A DNA stretch of 64,000 nt from UBA4735 sp035935465 (GCA_035935465.1 DASYXA010000062.1:4101-68100), one strand, 5' to 3'. Shown: positions 34,379 through 43,227, counted from the stretch's first letter. The notes: generated by a model from the letters alone, not told the origin. A program made the numbers and translations.

Positions 34379-34768
34379 ATGAGAGCCCTGCTCGCAGCGA
34401 TCCTCATCGTCGTCCTGGGCGGCGCGATCGCCGCCGGCGCGTACGAGGCCGGCCTCGCCCAGAGCGCCCAGCAGATCGTCGTTCCCGCGACCGTCCCCCT
34501 GTCCGGCGGCGCGCCGGTCGTGGCGTACTACGGCCACCCGTACGGCTGGGGCTTCGGGTTCTTTCCGTTCGGGTTCCTGTTCCCGATCGTCGGCCTGTTC
34601 CTGTTCTTCGGGCTGATGCGCGCGCTCATCGGCGGCGGGCGCGCCTCCTGGCACCACGGCTGGCACGACGGCCAGTCCGGCGTGCCGAGCCGGTTCGACG
34701 AATGGCACAAGCGCTCCCACGGCGAAACGACGGGCGTGTCCGACCGGCCCGCGCCGCCACCTCAGTAG
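34379..34768 (+). CDS. Two-helix membrane protein with His/Trp-rich tail, unknown
   Basis: About 129 residues: an N-terminal helix (ALLAAILIVVLGGAIAAGAYEA), a linker, a second very aromatic glycine-rich helix (GWGFGFFPFGFLFPIVGLFLFFGLM), then a polar tail with SWHHGWHDGQ. The tail looks like the SHOCT-less small membrane proteins often found beside two-component systems. ATG at 34379 is preferred over 34358 because AAAAGGAG sits between the two. It precedes the response regulator by 10 bp and may be sensed by or regulated with it. Confidence 0.65.
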   Translation: MRALLAAILIVVLGGAIAAGAYEAGLAQSAQQIVVPATVPLSGGAPVVAYYGHPYGWGFGFFPFGFLFPIVGLFLFFGLMRALIGGGRASWHHGWHDGQSGVPSRFDEWHKRSHGETTGVSDRPAPPPQ

Positions 34769-34778
34769 CATCGGCGGG

Positions 34779-35465
34779 ATGAAGACGATCCTCGTCGTCG
34801 ATGACGAACCGAAGATCGTCGAGCTGGCCCGCGACTATCTCGAGCATGCCGGCTTCGCGGTGGTGAGCGCCTCCGATGGATCGGAGGCGCTCGCGCGCGC
34901 CCGGATGGCCGCCCCCGACCTCATCGTCCTCGATCTCGGCCTGCCCACGCTCGACGGTCTCGACGTCGCCCGCGCGCTCCGGCGCGACTCGAACGTGCCG
35001 ATCGTCATCCTGAGCGGGCGGTCCGACGAGAGCGACAAGCTCGTCGGCCTCGAGCTCGGCGCGGACGACTACGTCACCAAGCCGTTCAGCCCGAAGGAGC
35101 TCGTCGCGCGCGTGCGCGCAGTGCTGCGGCGCATCGAGCGGCCGGCCCCGGCGTCGGATCTCATCCGCGCCTCGGACGTGACGCTCGACCTGCCGCGGAT
35201 GCGCGTGCGCGCCGGAGAGCGCGACGTCGACCTCACCGCCACCGAGTTCCAGCTGCTCGCCGCCCTCGCGCGCGAGCCCGGCCGCGTGTTCACGCGGTCG
35301 CAGCTGCTCGACGCTGTGCACGGTGTCGCGTTCGAGTCGTACGAGCGGGCCATCGACGCGCACGTGAAGAACATCCGTCGCAAGCTCGAGTCGGATCCCC
35401 GCGAGCCGCGCTACCTCCAGACCGTGCACGGAGTCGGGTACCGGTTCCGGGACGATGACCGGTGA
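34779..35465 (+). CDS. OmpR/PhoB-family response regulator
   Basis: A 228-residue regulator. Receiver domain (residues 1-120) with acidic pocket VVDDEPK, phospho-acceptor Asp in LIVLDLGLP (about 52) and the Lys in DYVTKPFSPKEL. The winged helix (about 130-225) ends AIDAHVKNIRRKLESDPREPRYLQTVHGVGYRF, the PhoB-type signature. It overlaps the histidine kinase gene as GTGA. The regulon is unknown; the adjacent membrane protein is a candidate target. Confidence 0.93.
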   Translation: MKTILVVDDEPKIVELARDYLEHAGFAVVSASDGSEALARARMAAPDLIVLDLGLPTLDGLDVARALRRDSNVPIVILSGRSDESDKLVGLELGADDYVTKPFSPKELVARVRAVLRRIERPAPASDLIRASDVTLDLPRMRVRAGERDVDLTATEFQLLAALAREPGRVFTRSQLLDAVHGVAFESYERAIDAHVKNIRRKLESDPREPRYLQTVHGVGYRFRDDDR

Positions 35466-36586
35466 GCCACGGCGGGTGGCGCGGGTACGAGACCCGGCCG
35501 GCGTGGTGGCCGGAGAGCGAGCCGTTCCCGCCGCCGCGCCTCCGGTCGTCGTACGCGATGCAGCGCCGGTTCTTCCGGCGGATGGCCTTGTTCTTCGCCG
35601 GCTTCATGGTCCTGGTCGTCACCGGCGCGTTCACGTTGTTCTGGGCCATCGCCGGCGCCCTCGGCTTCGTCCGACCGGACGGCCAGCCGGCGTTCTTCGC
35701 CGACCATCCGGGGCCATTCCAATTCGCCGTCATTCCGCTCGTGATCGTCGTCGCGATCGTGCTGCTCGGCCGGACGGTCCGAAGCGTCGCGCGGCCGGTG
35801 GGCGATCTGATCGAGGCCGCCGGCCGGGTCGAGGGCGGCAGCTACGACGTGCGGGTGCCCGAGCGCGGGCCGCGCGAGATGCGCTCGCTGGCCCACGCGT
35901 TCAACGCGATGGTCGCGCGGCTCGAGGCGAACGAGTCGCAGCGCAAGCAGCTCCTGGCCGACGTGACGCACGAGCTCCGCACGCCGCTCACGGTCCTGCA
36001 GGGGAACGTGGAGGCGATCCTCGACGGCGTGCATCCCGCCGACGGCGCGCACGTCGCGCCGCTGCTCGAGGAGACGAAGGTGCTGTCGCGGCTCATCGAC
36101 GACCTGCGGACGCTCTCGCTCGCCGAGAGCGGCGCGCTCGCGCTGCACCGCGAGCCCGTCGACGTCGCGGCGCTCGCGGGCGACGTCGTCGCGGCGTTCT
36201 CCGAGCAGGCCCGCCGGGCCAGCGTCGGCCTGGGCTCGTCCGCCGAGGCCGGCACGACCGCCGACGCGGACCCCGTCCGCGTGCGCGAGGTGCTCGTGAA
36301 CCTCGTGACGAACGCGCTGCGCTACACGCCCGACGGCGGTTACATCGCGATCGACGTGCGCCGGGCCGCCGGCGACGTCGAGGTGTCGGTCCGCGACACC
36401 GGATCGGGGATCGCCGCCGCCGCGGTCGGCGGCATCTTCGACCGGTTCAGCAAGTCGACCGACTCACCCGGCGCCGGCCTGGGCCTCGCGATCGCGAAGG
36501 GCCTCGTCGAGGCGCACGGCGGCACGATCCGCGCGGAGAGCGCGCCCGGTCAGGGCACCCGGATCGTGTTCACCCTCCCGGCCTAG
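35462..36586 (+). CDS. Sensor histidine kinase
   Basis: A 374-residue membrane kinase: two helices (about 42-65 and 84-104) around a short extracytoplasmic loop, HAMP (RPVGDLIEAAGRVEGGSYDVRVPERGPREMRSLAHAFNAM), HisKA with LLADVTHELRTPLTVLQG (phospho-His about 168), and HATPase with NLVTNALRYTPDGGYIAI, DTGSGI and GAGLGLAIAKGLVEAHGG. The cognate kinase of the upstream regulator. The stop overlaps the aldehyde dehydrogenase stop on the other strand through CTAG. Confidence 0.93.
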   Translation: MSHGGWRGYETRPAWWPESEPFPPPRLRSSYAMQRRFFRRMALFFAGFMVLVVTGAFTLFWAIAGALGFVRPDGQPAFFADHPGPFQFAVIPLVIVVAIVLLGRTVRSVARPVGDLIEAAGRVEGGSYDVRVPERGPREMRSLAHAFNAMVARLEANESQRKQLLADVTHELRTPLTVLQGNVEAILDGVHPADGAHVAPLLEETKVLSRLIDDLRTLSLAESGALALHREPVDVAALAGDVVAAFSEQARRASVGLGSSAEAGTTADADPVRVREVLVNLVTNALRYTPDGGYIAIDVRRAAGDVEVSVRDTGSGIAAAAVGGIFDRFSKSTDSPGAGLGLAIAKGLVEAHGGTIRAESAPGQGTRIVFTLPA

Positions 36587-38082
36587 CCGGGCGAGCTCGC
36601 GTCGTCCATCTGCGCGCGCTGGAGCTTCCCGGAGTAATCGACGTAGATGGACTTCCACTCCGCGTACACGTCGAGCGCGGCGCGTCCGGCCTCGCGATGG
36701 CCGTTGCCGGTCGCCTTCGTCCCGCCGAACGGCAGCTGGATCTCCGCCCCGATCGTGCCCGCGTTCACGTACACCAGGCCGGTCTCCGCGTCGCGCATGA
36801 ACCGGAACGCGTTGTCGATGTTCCTCGTGTAGATCGAGCACGACAGGCCGTACTTCGTCGAGTTCACGACCCGGACGGCTTCGCCGATGTCCTTCACCTC
36901 GATCACCGCGGTCACCGGGCCGAAGATCTCCTCCTGCGCGACGCGCATGTTCGGCTTCACATCCACGAGCACCGTCGGCTCGTGGAAGAAGCCCTTGCCG
37001 AGGGCGCCGTCGGTGGGGATGCGGCCTCCGGCGGCCACCGTCGCGCCTTCCTTCTCCGCGATCGGGATGTAGCTGTGCACCTTCTGCTGGGCGTCGAGCG
37101 ACACGACCGGCCCGAGGTCGGTGCTCGCCTCGAGGCCGTGGCCCAGCTTCAGCTTCTTGGCCCGGCCCACGAGCCGGTCGATGAGCTCGTTCGCGACCGC
37201 GCGGTTCGCGATGACCCGCGATGCCGCGGTGCAGCGCTGCCCCGACGTGCCGAACGCCGACCAGACGATGCCCTCGAGCGCCAGGTCGAGGTCGGCGTCG
37301 TCCATGACGACGATCGCGTTCTTGCCGCCGAGCTCGGCGGATACGCGCTTCAGCTGCTTGCCGGCGATCTCGCTGATGTGCGCGCCGACGTCGCTCGATC
37401 CGGTGAACGAGATGAGGTCCACGCCGGGGTGGGTGACCAGGGCGTCGCCGAGCGCGCCTCCCGGACCGAGGACGAGGTTGAGCACGCCCTTCGGGAGGCC
37501 GGCCTGCTCGAGGATCTCGACGAGCCGCACCGCGAGCATCGGCGTGTACGACGCCGGCTTGAACACGATCGCGTTGCCGAGGACGAGGGCGGGCATGATC
37601 TTCCAGGTCGGGATCGCGAACGGGAAGTTCCAGGGCGTGATCGCCGCGACGACGCCGAGCGGCACCCGTGTCGACATCGCCCACTTGTTGGGGAGCTCAG
37701 CCGGCACGACGTCTCCGAACTGGCGACGGCCCTCGCCGGCGGTGTAGTAGGTCATGTCGATGCCCTCTTGTACGTCGCCGCGCGCCTCCGCGAGCACCTT
37801 GCCCATCTCGGAGGTCATCTCGCGGGCGAGCTGGTCCTTGCGCGCGAGCATGATCTCGCCGGCCCGGTAGAGGATCTCGCCGCGCTTCGGCGCCGGGTAC
37901 AGGCGCCACGACTCGAAGGCGCGCCGGGCGGCGTCGACCGCGCGATCGACGTCGGCCTTCGTCGACTTCGTCGCGGTCGCGAGGACCGCGCCGGTCGCGG
38001 GGTCGAGGTCCTCGAACGCGTCGCCGCTCGCCGAGTCGGTCCAGCGGCCGTCGATGTAGTTCTGCAGATGTGGCGTCGCCAT
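36583..38082 (-). CDS. NAD(P)-dependent aldehyde dehydrogenase
   Basis: A 499-residue ALDH: cofactor and active-site elements TPWNFPFAIPTWKIMPALVLGNAIVFKPAS, FTGSSDVG, AELGGKNA (general-base Glu) and the nucleophile in FGTSGQRCTAASRV (Cys about residue 284), closing with LPFGGTKATGNGHREAG. Among ALDHs it resembles the succinate-semialdehyde / ketoglutarate-semialdehyde / aminoadipate-semialdehyde group; the substrate is not readable. It converges on the histidine kinase with overlapping stops. Confidence 0.9.
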   Translation of the reverse strand: MATPHLQNYIDGRWTDSASGDAFEDLDPATGAVLATATKSTKADVDRAVDAARRAFESWRLYPAPKRGEILYRAGEIMLARKDQLAREMTSEMGKVLAEARGDVQEGIDMTYYTAGEGRRQFGDVVPAELPNKWAMSTRVPLGVVAAITPWNFPFAIPTWKIMPALVLGNAIVFKPASYTPMLAVRLVEILEQAGLPKGVLNLVLGPGGALGDALVTHPGVDLISFTGSSDVGAHISEIAGKQLKRVSAELGGKNAIVVMDDADLDLALEGIVWSAFGTSGQRCTAASRVIANRAVANELIDRLVGRAKKLKLGHGLEASTDLGPVVSLDAQQKVHSYIPIAEKEGATVAAGGRIPTDGALGKGFFHEPTVLVDVKPNMRVAQEEIFGPVTAVIEVKDIGEAVRVVNSTKYGLSCSIYTRNIDNAFRFMRDAETGLVYVNAGTIGAEIQLPFGGTKATGNGHREAGRAALDVYAEWKSIYVDYSGKLQRAQMDDASSPG

Positions 38083-38116
38083 GTGCGTCCTCCCCGTGGT
38101 CGCGCGCTGCGGATCC

Positions 38117-38233
38117 CTAGAACTGCGCTCCATAGAAGAGCCAGATCGTGAGGCCGCCGACGAAGATGATCCCGAGCACGATGAGCGCGAACGCGATGTT
38201 CGCCTGACGGTCGGGATCGCTGAAGCGGTTCAC
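38117..38233 (-). CDS. Small single-helix membrane protein, 38 aa
   Basis: From GTG at 38233 the frame reads MNRFSDPDRQANIAFAL... and passes into one helix (IAFALIVLGIIFVGGLTIWL) ending FYGAQF. It lies between tRNA-Ala and the aldehyde dehydrogenase gene, 34 bp upstream of the latter's start. Composition and layout look like a genuine small membrane protein, but no family is recognised. Longer upstream frames run through the tRNA and are discarded. Confidence 0.5.
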   Translation of the reverse strand: MNRFSDPDRQANIAFALIVLGIIFVGGLTIWLFYGAQF

Positions 38234-38255
38234 CGCGCAAGGCGCCCCGCGCCTG

Positions 38256-38328
38256 TGGAGCTGCGGGGATTCGAACCCCGGACCTCTTGAGTGCGATTCA
38301 AGCGCTCTACCAACTGAGCTACAGCCCC
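38256..38328 (-). tRNA. tRNA-Ala (CGC)
   Basis: Reverse-strand cloverleaf: acceptor GGGGCTG/CAGCTCC including the G3-U70 wobble that identifies alanine tRNA, D arm GCTC/GAGC, anticodon arm CTTGA - ATCGCAC - TCAAG giving anticodon CGC (reads GCG), and T arm CGGGG/CCCCG. CCA is not encoded. GCG is a heavily used Ala codon in this GC-rich window. Confidence 0.97.
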
Positions 38329-38505
38329 GGACGGGGTGACCGGCACGCGAAATAGATGGGAAAAATCGCTCACCGAGGGATTCAGTGTACGGGCGGTGCC
38401 GTCGGCCCGCCACGGATCCACTCGGGCCGGCCGACACCGCAGGGGCCGGCTGCGGCAGGCCCGCGACGCCCGTGGCCCTGCGCTCCTCGTACGTCCTGCG
38501 GTGCG

Positions 38506-38850
38506 CTACTCGATCTTCAGCACGACCGGCGCGTCGCCCCAGAGGCGCTCGAGGTTGTAGAGGTCCCGCTCCTCGGGCACGAATGCGTGCACGACGACGT
38601 CACCGAGGTCGATCAGCACCCAGCGCCCGGAGCTGTAGCCCTCGACGCCGACCGGCACGCGGCCCGCGGCCTTCGCCGTCTCGACGATCCCGTCGGCGAT
38701 GGCCTGGACCTGACGCTCGCCGCGGCCGCTGCACAGGACGAAGAAGTCGGCGATCGTCGTGACCTCGGCCACGTTCATCACCAGGACGTCCTCGGCCTTC
38801 TTGCCGGTGGCCGCCTCGACGACGAGATCGGCGACGGCGCGCGCGCTCAG
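38506..38850 (-). CDS. rsfS: Ribosomal silencing factor RsfS, apparent CTG start
   Basis: A 114-residue RsfS/Iojap protein that binds uL14 and blocks subunit joining. The core KKAEDVLVMNVAEVTTIADFFVLCSGRGERQVQAIADGIVETAK and GYSSGRWVLIDLGDVVVHAFVPEERDLYNLERLWGDAP matches the family. The only ATG/GTG start (38781) would delete the conserved first helix and strand (SARAVADLVVEAATGKKAEDVLV). A CTG at 38850 overlaps the nadD stop as CTGA and gives the full usual length, so it is chosen. Confidence 0.88.
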   Translation of the reverse strand: MSARAVADLVVEAATGKKAEDVLVMNVAEVTTIADFFVLCSGRGERQVQAIADGIVETAKAAGRVPVGVEGYSSGRWVLIDLGDVVVHAFVPEERDLYNLERLWGDAPVVLKIE

Positions 38851-39431
38851 GTCGTTCGCGACGTGGCTCCCTCCGCGCGGTACAGGCCGCGCGCCTCGAT
38901 GTGCCTCCAGGCGGGCTCGGGAACAAGGTACCGCAGCGACAGGCCCCGGGCGGCCCGCGCGCGCAGCTCGCGCGAGCTGATGTCGAGGCGCGGCGCGTCG
39001 AAGGTCACGATCGGCGCGCCGCCCATCCGCTCGGGCGCGCCGGGCCGCTCCGCGACGACGATCGTCGCAAGCTTCGCGATGCGCGGAGCGTCCTTCCAGC
39101 GCGGCAGGGCGGCGCTCGCGTCGCTCCCGAGGATCAGGAAGAGCTCGTCGCCGCCCGCGAGCTGCTCGAGCGTCTCCACCGTGTAGGACGGCCCCGAGCG
39201 GTCGAGCTCGACGCGCGACACGGCGAAGCGCGGCTCGCCCGCGACCGCGAGCTCGAGCATCGCGAGGCGGTCGGCCTCTCCCGCGACCGGCCCGCGGTCC
39301 TTCAGCGGCGACCGGCGAGCGAGCACGAACAGGACGCGGTCGAGCCGGACCGACTCGAGCGCCGCGTGCGCGATCGCGAGATGGCCGACGTGGACCGGGT
39401 CGAACGTGCCGCCGAAGACCCCGACCCTCAC
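38847..39431 (-). CDS. nadD: Nicotinate-nucleotide adenylyltransferase
   Basis: A 194-residue NadD: VGVFGGTFDPVHVGHLAIAHAALE (HxGH nucleotidyltransferase motif), FVLARRSPLKDRG, SRVELDRSGPSYTVETLEQL, LILGSDA and the C-terminal DISSRELRARAARGLSLRYLVPEPAWRHIEARGLY (ISSTxxR-like motif). It makes deamido-NAD in NAD biosynthesis. GTG start in a GTGA overlap with obg. The obg-nadD-rsfS order is a common bacterial arrangement. Confidence 0.95.
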   Translation of the reverse strand: MRVGVFGGTFDPVHVGHLAIAHAALESVRLDRVLFVLARRSPLKDRGPVAGEADRLAMLELAVAGEPRFAVSRVELDRSGPSYTVETLEQLAGGDELFLILGSDASAALPRWKDAPRIAKLATIVVAERPGAPERMGGAPIVTFDAPRLDISSRELRARAARGLSLRYLVPEPAWRHIEARGLYRAEGATSRTT

Positions 39432-40690
39432 CGCCTGGCGCCCTCGGTCCATTCGAGGTCCTTCGTGCCGATCCGGACCGTATCTCCGTGCTTCACGCCG
39501 AGGCGGCGGAGCTCCTTCTCGATCCCGTTCTTCTGCAGGAGCCGCTGGAAGTACGCCGCGGCGTCCGGGCTCTCCCAATCGATGCCTGTCGCGAGCCGCT
39601 CGACCCGGTCGCCGCGCACGCGGAAGCCGTCCTGCTCCTTCGTCGCCGTCCAGTCGCGGCCGCCACCGCTGAACACGATGCGGCGCTCGCCGGGCGCCGC
39701 GGCCACGATGGCCTCGCGCGGCGGGCACCGCGCGAAGATCCGTTTCAGCAGCTCCGGCAGGTGCGCGGCGGTGACGGCCGACACCGGGATCGCGTCGGGC
39801 CCGAGCGCCCCGGCCACGCTCGCCGCGCGCTCTTTGGCCTCGAACAGATCGAGCTTGTTGAGCGCGAAGATCCGCGGCCGGTCCATGAGGCCCCGCCCGT
39901 ATGCGGTGAGCTCCGTATCGACGGTCGCGATGTCCGCGATCGGATCGTCGAGCGCCAGATCGACGACGTGGACGATGAGCCGCGTCCGCTCGATGTGCCG
40001 CAGGAACTCCTCGCCGAGACCGGCGCCGGTGTGCGCGCCCTCGATGAGCCCGGGGATGTCGGCGATGACGAGCTCGCGGTCCCCAAGGCGCGCGACGCCG
40101 AGGTTCGGCGTGAGCGTCGTGAACGGATACGCGGCGATCTTCGGCGTCGCGCGGGTGAGCGCCGCGAGGAGCGACGACTTGCCGGCGTTCGGGAGCCCGA
40201 CGAGGCCGACGTCGGCGATGAGCTTGAGCTCGAGATCGAGCGCGCGCGACTCGCCGGGGGAGCCGTCCTCGGCGATGCGCGGGACGCGTCGCGTGCTCGA
40301 CACGAACCGCGCGTTGCCCTTGCCGCCCTGACCCCCCCGCGCGACGACGACCTCCTCGTCCGGAGTCGCCAGGTCCGCGACGCGTTCGCCGGTGCCCCGG
40401 TCGACGACGAGCGTGCCCTCCGGCACGCGTACGACCAGATCCGCGCCGGCCTTGCCGCTCTTGTTCTTGCCCCCTCCGGCCGCGCCGCTCCCGGCCTCCA
40501 GCAGCTTCTTGAACCGGAAGTCCGAGAGCGTGGTCATGCCGCTGTCGACCCGCAGGATCACGCTGCCGCCGTGGCCGCCATCGCCGCCGTCGGGCCCGCC
40601 GCGGGGGACGTGGGCCTCGCGCCGGAACGAGATGACCCCGCGGCCGCCGGCGCCGCCCTTCACCACGACGCGCGCGCGATCGAGGAACAC
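39428..40690 (-). CDS. obg: GTPase Obg/CgtA
   Basis: A 420-residue GTPase for ribosome assembly and stress control. The glycine-rich Obg fold (GGAGGRGVISFRREAHVPRGGPDGGDGGHGGSVIL) is followed by the G domain with GLPNAGKSS (about residue 166), DIPGLIEGAHTGAGLGEEFLRH and NKLDL. The C-terminal OCT domain is present (FRVRGDRVERLATGIDWESPDAAAYFQRLLQKNGIEKELRRLGVKHGDTVRIG). GTG start. Full length, all motifs intact. Confidence 0.96.
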   Translation of the reverse strand: MFLDRARVVVKGGAGGRGVISFRREAHVPRGGPDGGDGGHGGSVILRVDSGMTTLSDFRFKKLLEAGSGAAGGGKNKSGKAGADLVVRVPEGTLVVDRGTGERVADLATPDEEVVVARGGQGGKGNARFVSSTRRVPRIAEDGSPGESRALDLELKLIADVGLVGLPNAGKSSLLAALTRATPKIAAYPFTTLTPNLGVARLGDRELVIADIPGLIEGAHTGAGLGEEFLRHIERTRLIVHVVDLALDDPIADIATVDTELTAYGRGLMDRPRIFALNKLDLFEAKERAASVAGALGPDAIPVSAVTAAHLPELLKRIFARCPPREAIVAAAPGERRIVFSGGGRDWTATKEQDGFRVRGDRVERLATGIDWESPDAAAYFQRLLQKNGIEKELRRLGVKHGDTVRIGTKDLEWTEGARR

Positions 40691-40692
40691 CG

Positions 40693-41889
40693 CTAGGCCG
40701 CCAGCCGCACGTGCGCCGCGTCGGCGCGCAGCCGGTCGAGCATCGCGCGGATGCCGATCGTCGGCCCGCCCGCGGGCAGCCGCGCGAGCACCGCGTACGG
40801 ATCGGCGGCGAGGTCGGCGAGCCGCAGCTCCGTCCCGGGTGGCAGCTCGCCGAGGAGCGCGATGAGCGCGCTCATCTCGCGCTCGCGATCGGTGAGCCCG
40901 GGCAGCGAGAGGAGCTCCACGGTCGTCCGCAGCCGGCGGGTCGCCGCTTCGCGCAGCGACGCGCGCGCGTCGGTCCAGCGGAAGCCGGCCGGCCGGTGCA
41001 CCCGCTCGTACATCGGCCCGTCCGCGGACGCGATGCGGAACGTGACCTCGTCGACCCCCGCGTCGGCCGCGCGCCCCAGCGCGCCGGCGGACGATCCGCT
41101 CGTCCGGAGCGCGATCTTCCCGTGCGGGACCGCGGCGCGGATCCGCGCGGCCACGCCGGCGACCTCGCGGACGAGCTCGAGCGGCTCGCCCTCGCAGGCA
41201 TGTCCGAACGACACGCCGGTGCCGCCCGCCGCGAAGTGCGCGATCGCGACCGCGGCGGCGTCGGCCACCGGGACCTTGAGCGCGACCGGCTCGAGCGGCG
41301 CGCGCTCGTACCGCCGCCGCAGCGCGACGAGCGGCGCCGCCGCGTCGTTCGCCGGCGCGCCGAGCGGCAGCGCGCATTCGCCCTGCCCGAGGAACGCGTT
41401 GCGCGCGGCGGCACAGCCGTACTCGCGCGCGCACCGCGCGAGCTGGCGCAGCAGCGTGTTCGACGGCTCGGCCCGCAGGCGTCGCGTGATCGCCGCCCCG
41501 ACGTCGTCGGCCGGCCCGGCTCCGGCGGCCCCGAGCTGCACCGCGGCGACGAGCAGCTCGCCGCCCGCGCCCGCGGCGACGGCCGTGTACGGGAGCGGCT
41601 CGAGCGGCGCCGTGTCGCCCGCGGCCTCGACCGCCGGCAGGTGGGTGCGCACGTACCCCGGACCGAGGAGCGCCGCGACGGCCCAGCGTGCCGCGCCGAG
41701 CGAGCGCGGCTCGACCCTGCGGTCGAGGCCCATCGCGGCCCGGTCGGTCAGCGGGACGAGCGGCGTTCCATCCGGAAGGGGGATCGCGCGATCGAGCGCG
41801 GCCGGGGCGCCGCCATCGAGCGCGGCCGCGCCGTAGTCGGCGGACACGAAGACCCGGCCGGAGCGATCGCTATGGACGGCTTGGTACAC
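40693..41889 (-). CDS. Radical-SAM-fold protein lacking the CxxxCxxC cluster motif
   Basis: A 398-residue protein that aligns from memory with a radical SAM family whose members carry LLxxLARCAxEYxCxAAKNxFLG, then a CNxRCxGC cluster motif, then FGxGCEGEP and LPGVTDREREVxALI. Here LLRQLARCAREYGCAAARNAFLGQGE, FGHACEGEPLELVREVAG, FRIASADGPMYERVHRP and LSLPGLTDREREMSALI are all kept. At the cluster position (residues 180, 184, 187) the residues are Ala, Ala and Leu (APANDAAAPLVAL). It should therefore be unable to bind the usual 4Fe-4S cluster. Encoded 2 bp upstream of obg on the same strand. The biochemical role of even the intact family is unknown to me. Confidence 0.65.
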   Translation of the reverse strand: MYQAVHSDRSGRVFVSADYGAAALDGGAPAALDRAIPLPDGTPLVPLTDRAAMGLDRRVEPRSLGAARWAVAALLGPGYVRTHLPAVEAAGDTAPLEPLPYTAVAAGAGGELLVAAVQLGAAGAGPADDVGAAITRRLRAEPSNTLLRQLARCAREYGCAAARNAFLGQGECALPLGAPANDAAAPLVALRRRYERAPLEPVALKVPVADAAAVAIAHFAAGGTGVSFGHACEGEPLELVREVAGVAARIRAAVPHGKIALRTSGSSAGALGRAADAGVDEVTFRIASADGPMYERVHRPAGFRWTDARASLREAATRRLRTTVELLSLPGLTDREREMSALIALLGELPPGTELRLADLAADPYAVLARLPAGGPTIGIRAMLDRLRADAAHVRLAA

Positions 41890-41940
41890 CGGCCAAGTAT
41901 GAGAACGAGCGGGCCGGACCGAGCGCGGCGGGCCGGCGGG

Positions 41941-43044
41941 CTAGGGCTGGACGGTGAGCGGGTTGACGAACCGCCCGTTGATCTTCGTCTCCCAGTGGAC
42001 GTGGGGGCCGGTGGTCACGCCGGTGAGCCCGATCGCGGCCACGATCTGGCCGGCGTTCACCGGGGTGCCGACCGGGAGGTACGCGGCGCTCAGGTGGTAG
42101 TAGCACTCCTCGAGGTTGCCGCTCTTCACGCAGATGTGGAGGCCACCGATGGCGACCCAGCCGTTCTGGCTGATCGTGCCGTTGACCGACGCGGCGAGCC
42201 CGCTGCCGTAGGGGGCCGCGATGTCGACCCCGGTGTGTCCCGCCCAGAAGCCCTGGCTGATCCAACCGGCCACCGGCCACGCGAGGTAGCCGCCGGCTTT
42301 CGCGGCCGGCGCGCTCACGGCGGGCCGCGCGATGACGCTCGCGTTCACATCCGGCGGCAGCGGGAGCGTCGGGAGCACCGCGTTCTCGACGAAGATGAGC
42401 TGGCCCGGAGCGAAGTGCTCCGGCTCGAAGTAGAGGCGGTTGTAGTCGCGGATCACGGCCGGGTCGACCTTGAACCGCGCGGCGACCGACTCGACGGTGT
42501 CGCCCTGGGCGACGGTGTAGAGCGCGCCCTCGTGCGGCGGGATCATGATCTGCCGGCCGACCTGGAGGTGGTACGGGTCGGTGATGCCGTTGGCGAACGC
42601 GATGGCTTCCGCGGACAACCCGTAGAAGTTCGCGATCGACCACAGCGTGTCGTCGCGCGACAGCGTGTACTCCTGGATCGGCGGCACGCCCTCGGCCCGC
42701 ACGGTGACGGGGCTGCGTCCCGCGGCGATCGTGCCGCCGCGCGCCGGCGGCGCGGCGCGGGCGACCGATGGCTCGCCGTCCGCGGGCGCGAGGCTCGTCG
42801 ATCCGACGGCGTTCAAGACCGACGGCGGCGCGCTCGGGCGCGCCGCGGCGCCGGCGACGAACGGGAGCGACATCACGACGGCCGCGACGAGGAGGTTGAT
42901 CACGACGAACAGCGCGCGCCGGCCCAGCTGTCGGGTGCTGATGAGCGAAAGGCGCTCGATCGTTCCGCCGGCCTTCTGGGCGAGCTCCCCGAGCTGCGGT
43001 CGCCTCGACGGCAATGCCGACGGCCCACGGAGCCTCGCCCTCAA
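41941..43044 (-). CDS. LysM - M23 peptidoglycan endopeptidase, membrane-anchored
   Basis: A 367-residue cell-envelope protein. One membrane helix at about 44-62 and an Ala/Pro linker lead to two LysM domains (about 122-170, YTLSRDDTLWSIANFYGLSAEAIAFAN; about 172-218, YTVAQGDTVESVAARFKVD). The C-terminal M23 domain has HTGVDIAAP, CYYHLS and GPHVHWE, giving the HxxxD...HxH zinc site. Two cysteines (HICVKSGNLEECYYH) probably form a disulfide. TTG start at 43044 with GGGGAGG 9 nt upstream. Predicted role: cleavage of peptide cross-links outside the membrane. Confidence 0.9.
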   Translation of the reverse strand: MRARLRGPSALPSRRPQLGELAQKAGGTIERLSLISTRQLGRRALFVVINLLVAAVVMSLPFVAGAAARPSAPPSVLNAVGSTSLAPADGEPSVARAAPPARGGTIAAGRSPVTVRAEGVPPIQEYTLSRDDTLWSIANFYGLSAEAIAFANGITDPYHLQVGRQIMIPPHEGALYTVAQGDTVESVAARFKVDPAVIRDYNRLYFEPEHFAPGQLIFVENAVLPTLPLPPDVNASVIARPAVSAPAAKAGGYLAWPVAGWISQGFWAGHTGVDIAAPYGSGLAASVNGTISQNGWVAIGGLHICVKSGNLEECYYHLSAAYLPVGTPVNAGQIVAAIGLTGVTTGPHVHWETKINGRFVNPLTVQP

Positions 43045-43227
43045 CAGACCGGACCTCCCCTACGCTCGCCTTCCCCAGGAGAAAGACATGTACGCATTGC
43101 GTACTCACCGTTCGGGAACCGTCGCACCGTAAACCGCGGGCTCACGCTGTGTCAACCGCGCAACGGGCGTGTGACGTTACGGAGAGCAGGACCATCGGGG
43201 CGCTCGACCACCCGAAGTCATCGCGGT

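Noticed and set aside
35455..38151. 898-codon plus-strand frame spanning the kinase and aldehyde dehydrogenase genes
   Set aside because: Out of frame with the kinase and antisense to the dehydrogenase; low-complexity product.
38117..38437. 106-codon version of the small membrane protein
   Set aside because: The upstream half is translated tRNA-Ala and flank; the GTG at 38233 is the sensible start.
38329..38505. Gene in the gap between tRNA-Ala and rsfS
   Set aside because: No frame with a plausible start and product; presumed to hold the tRNA-Ala promoter and rsfS 3' region.
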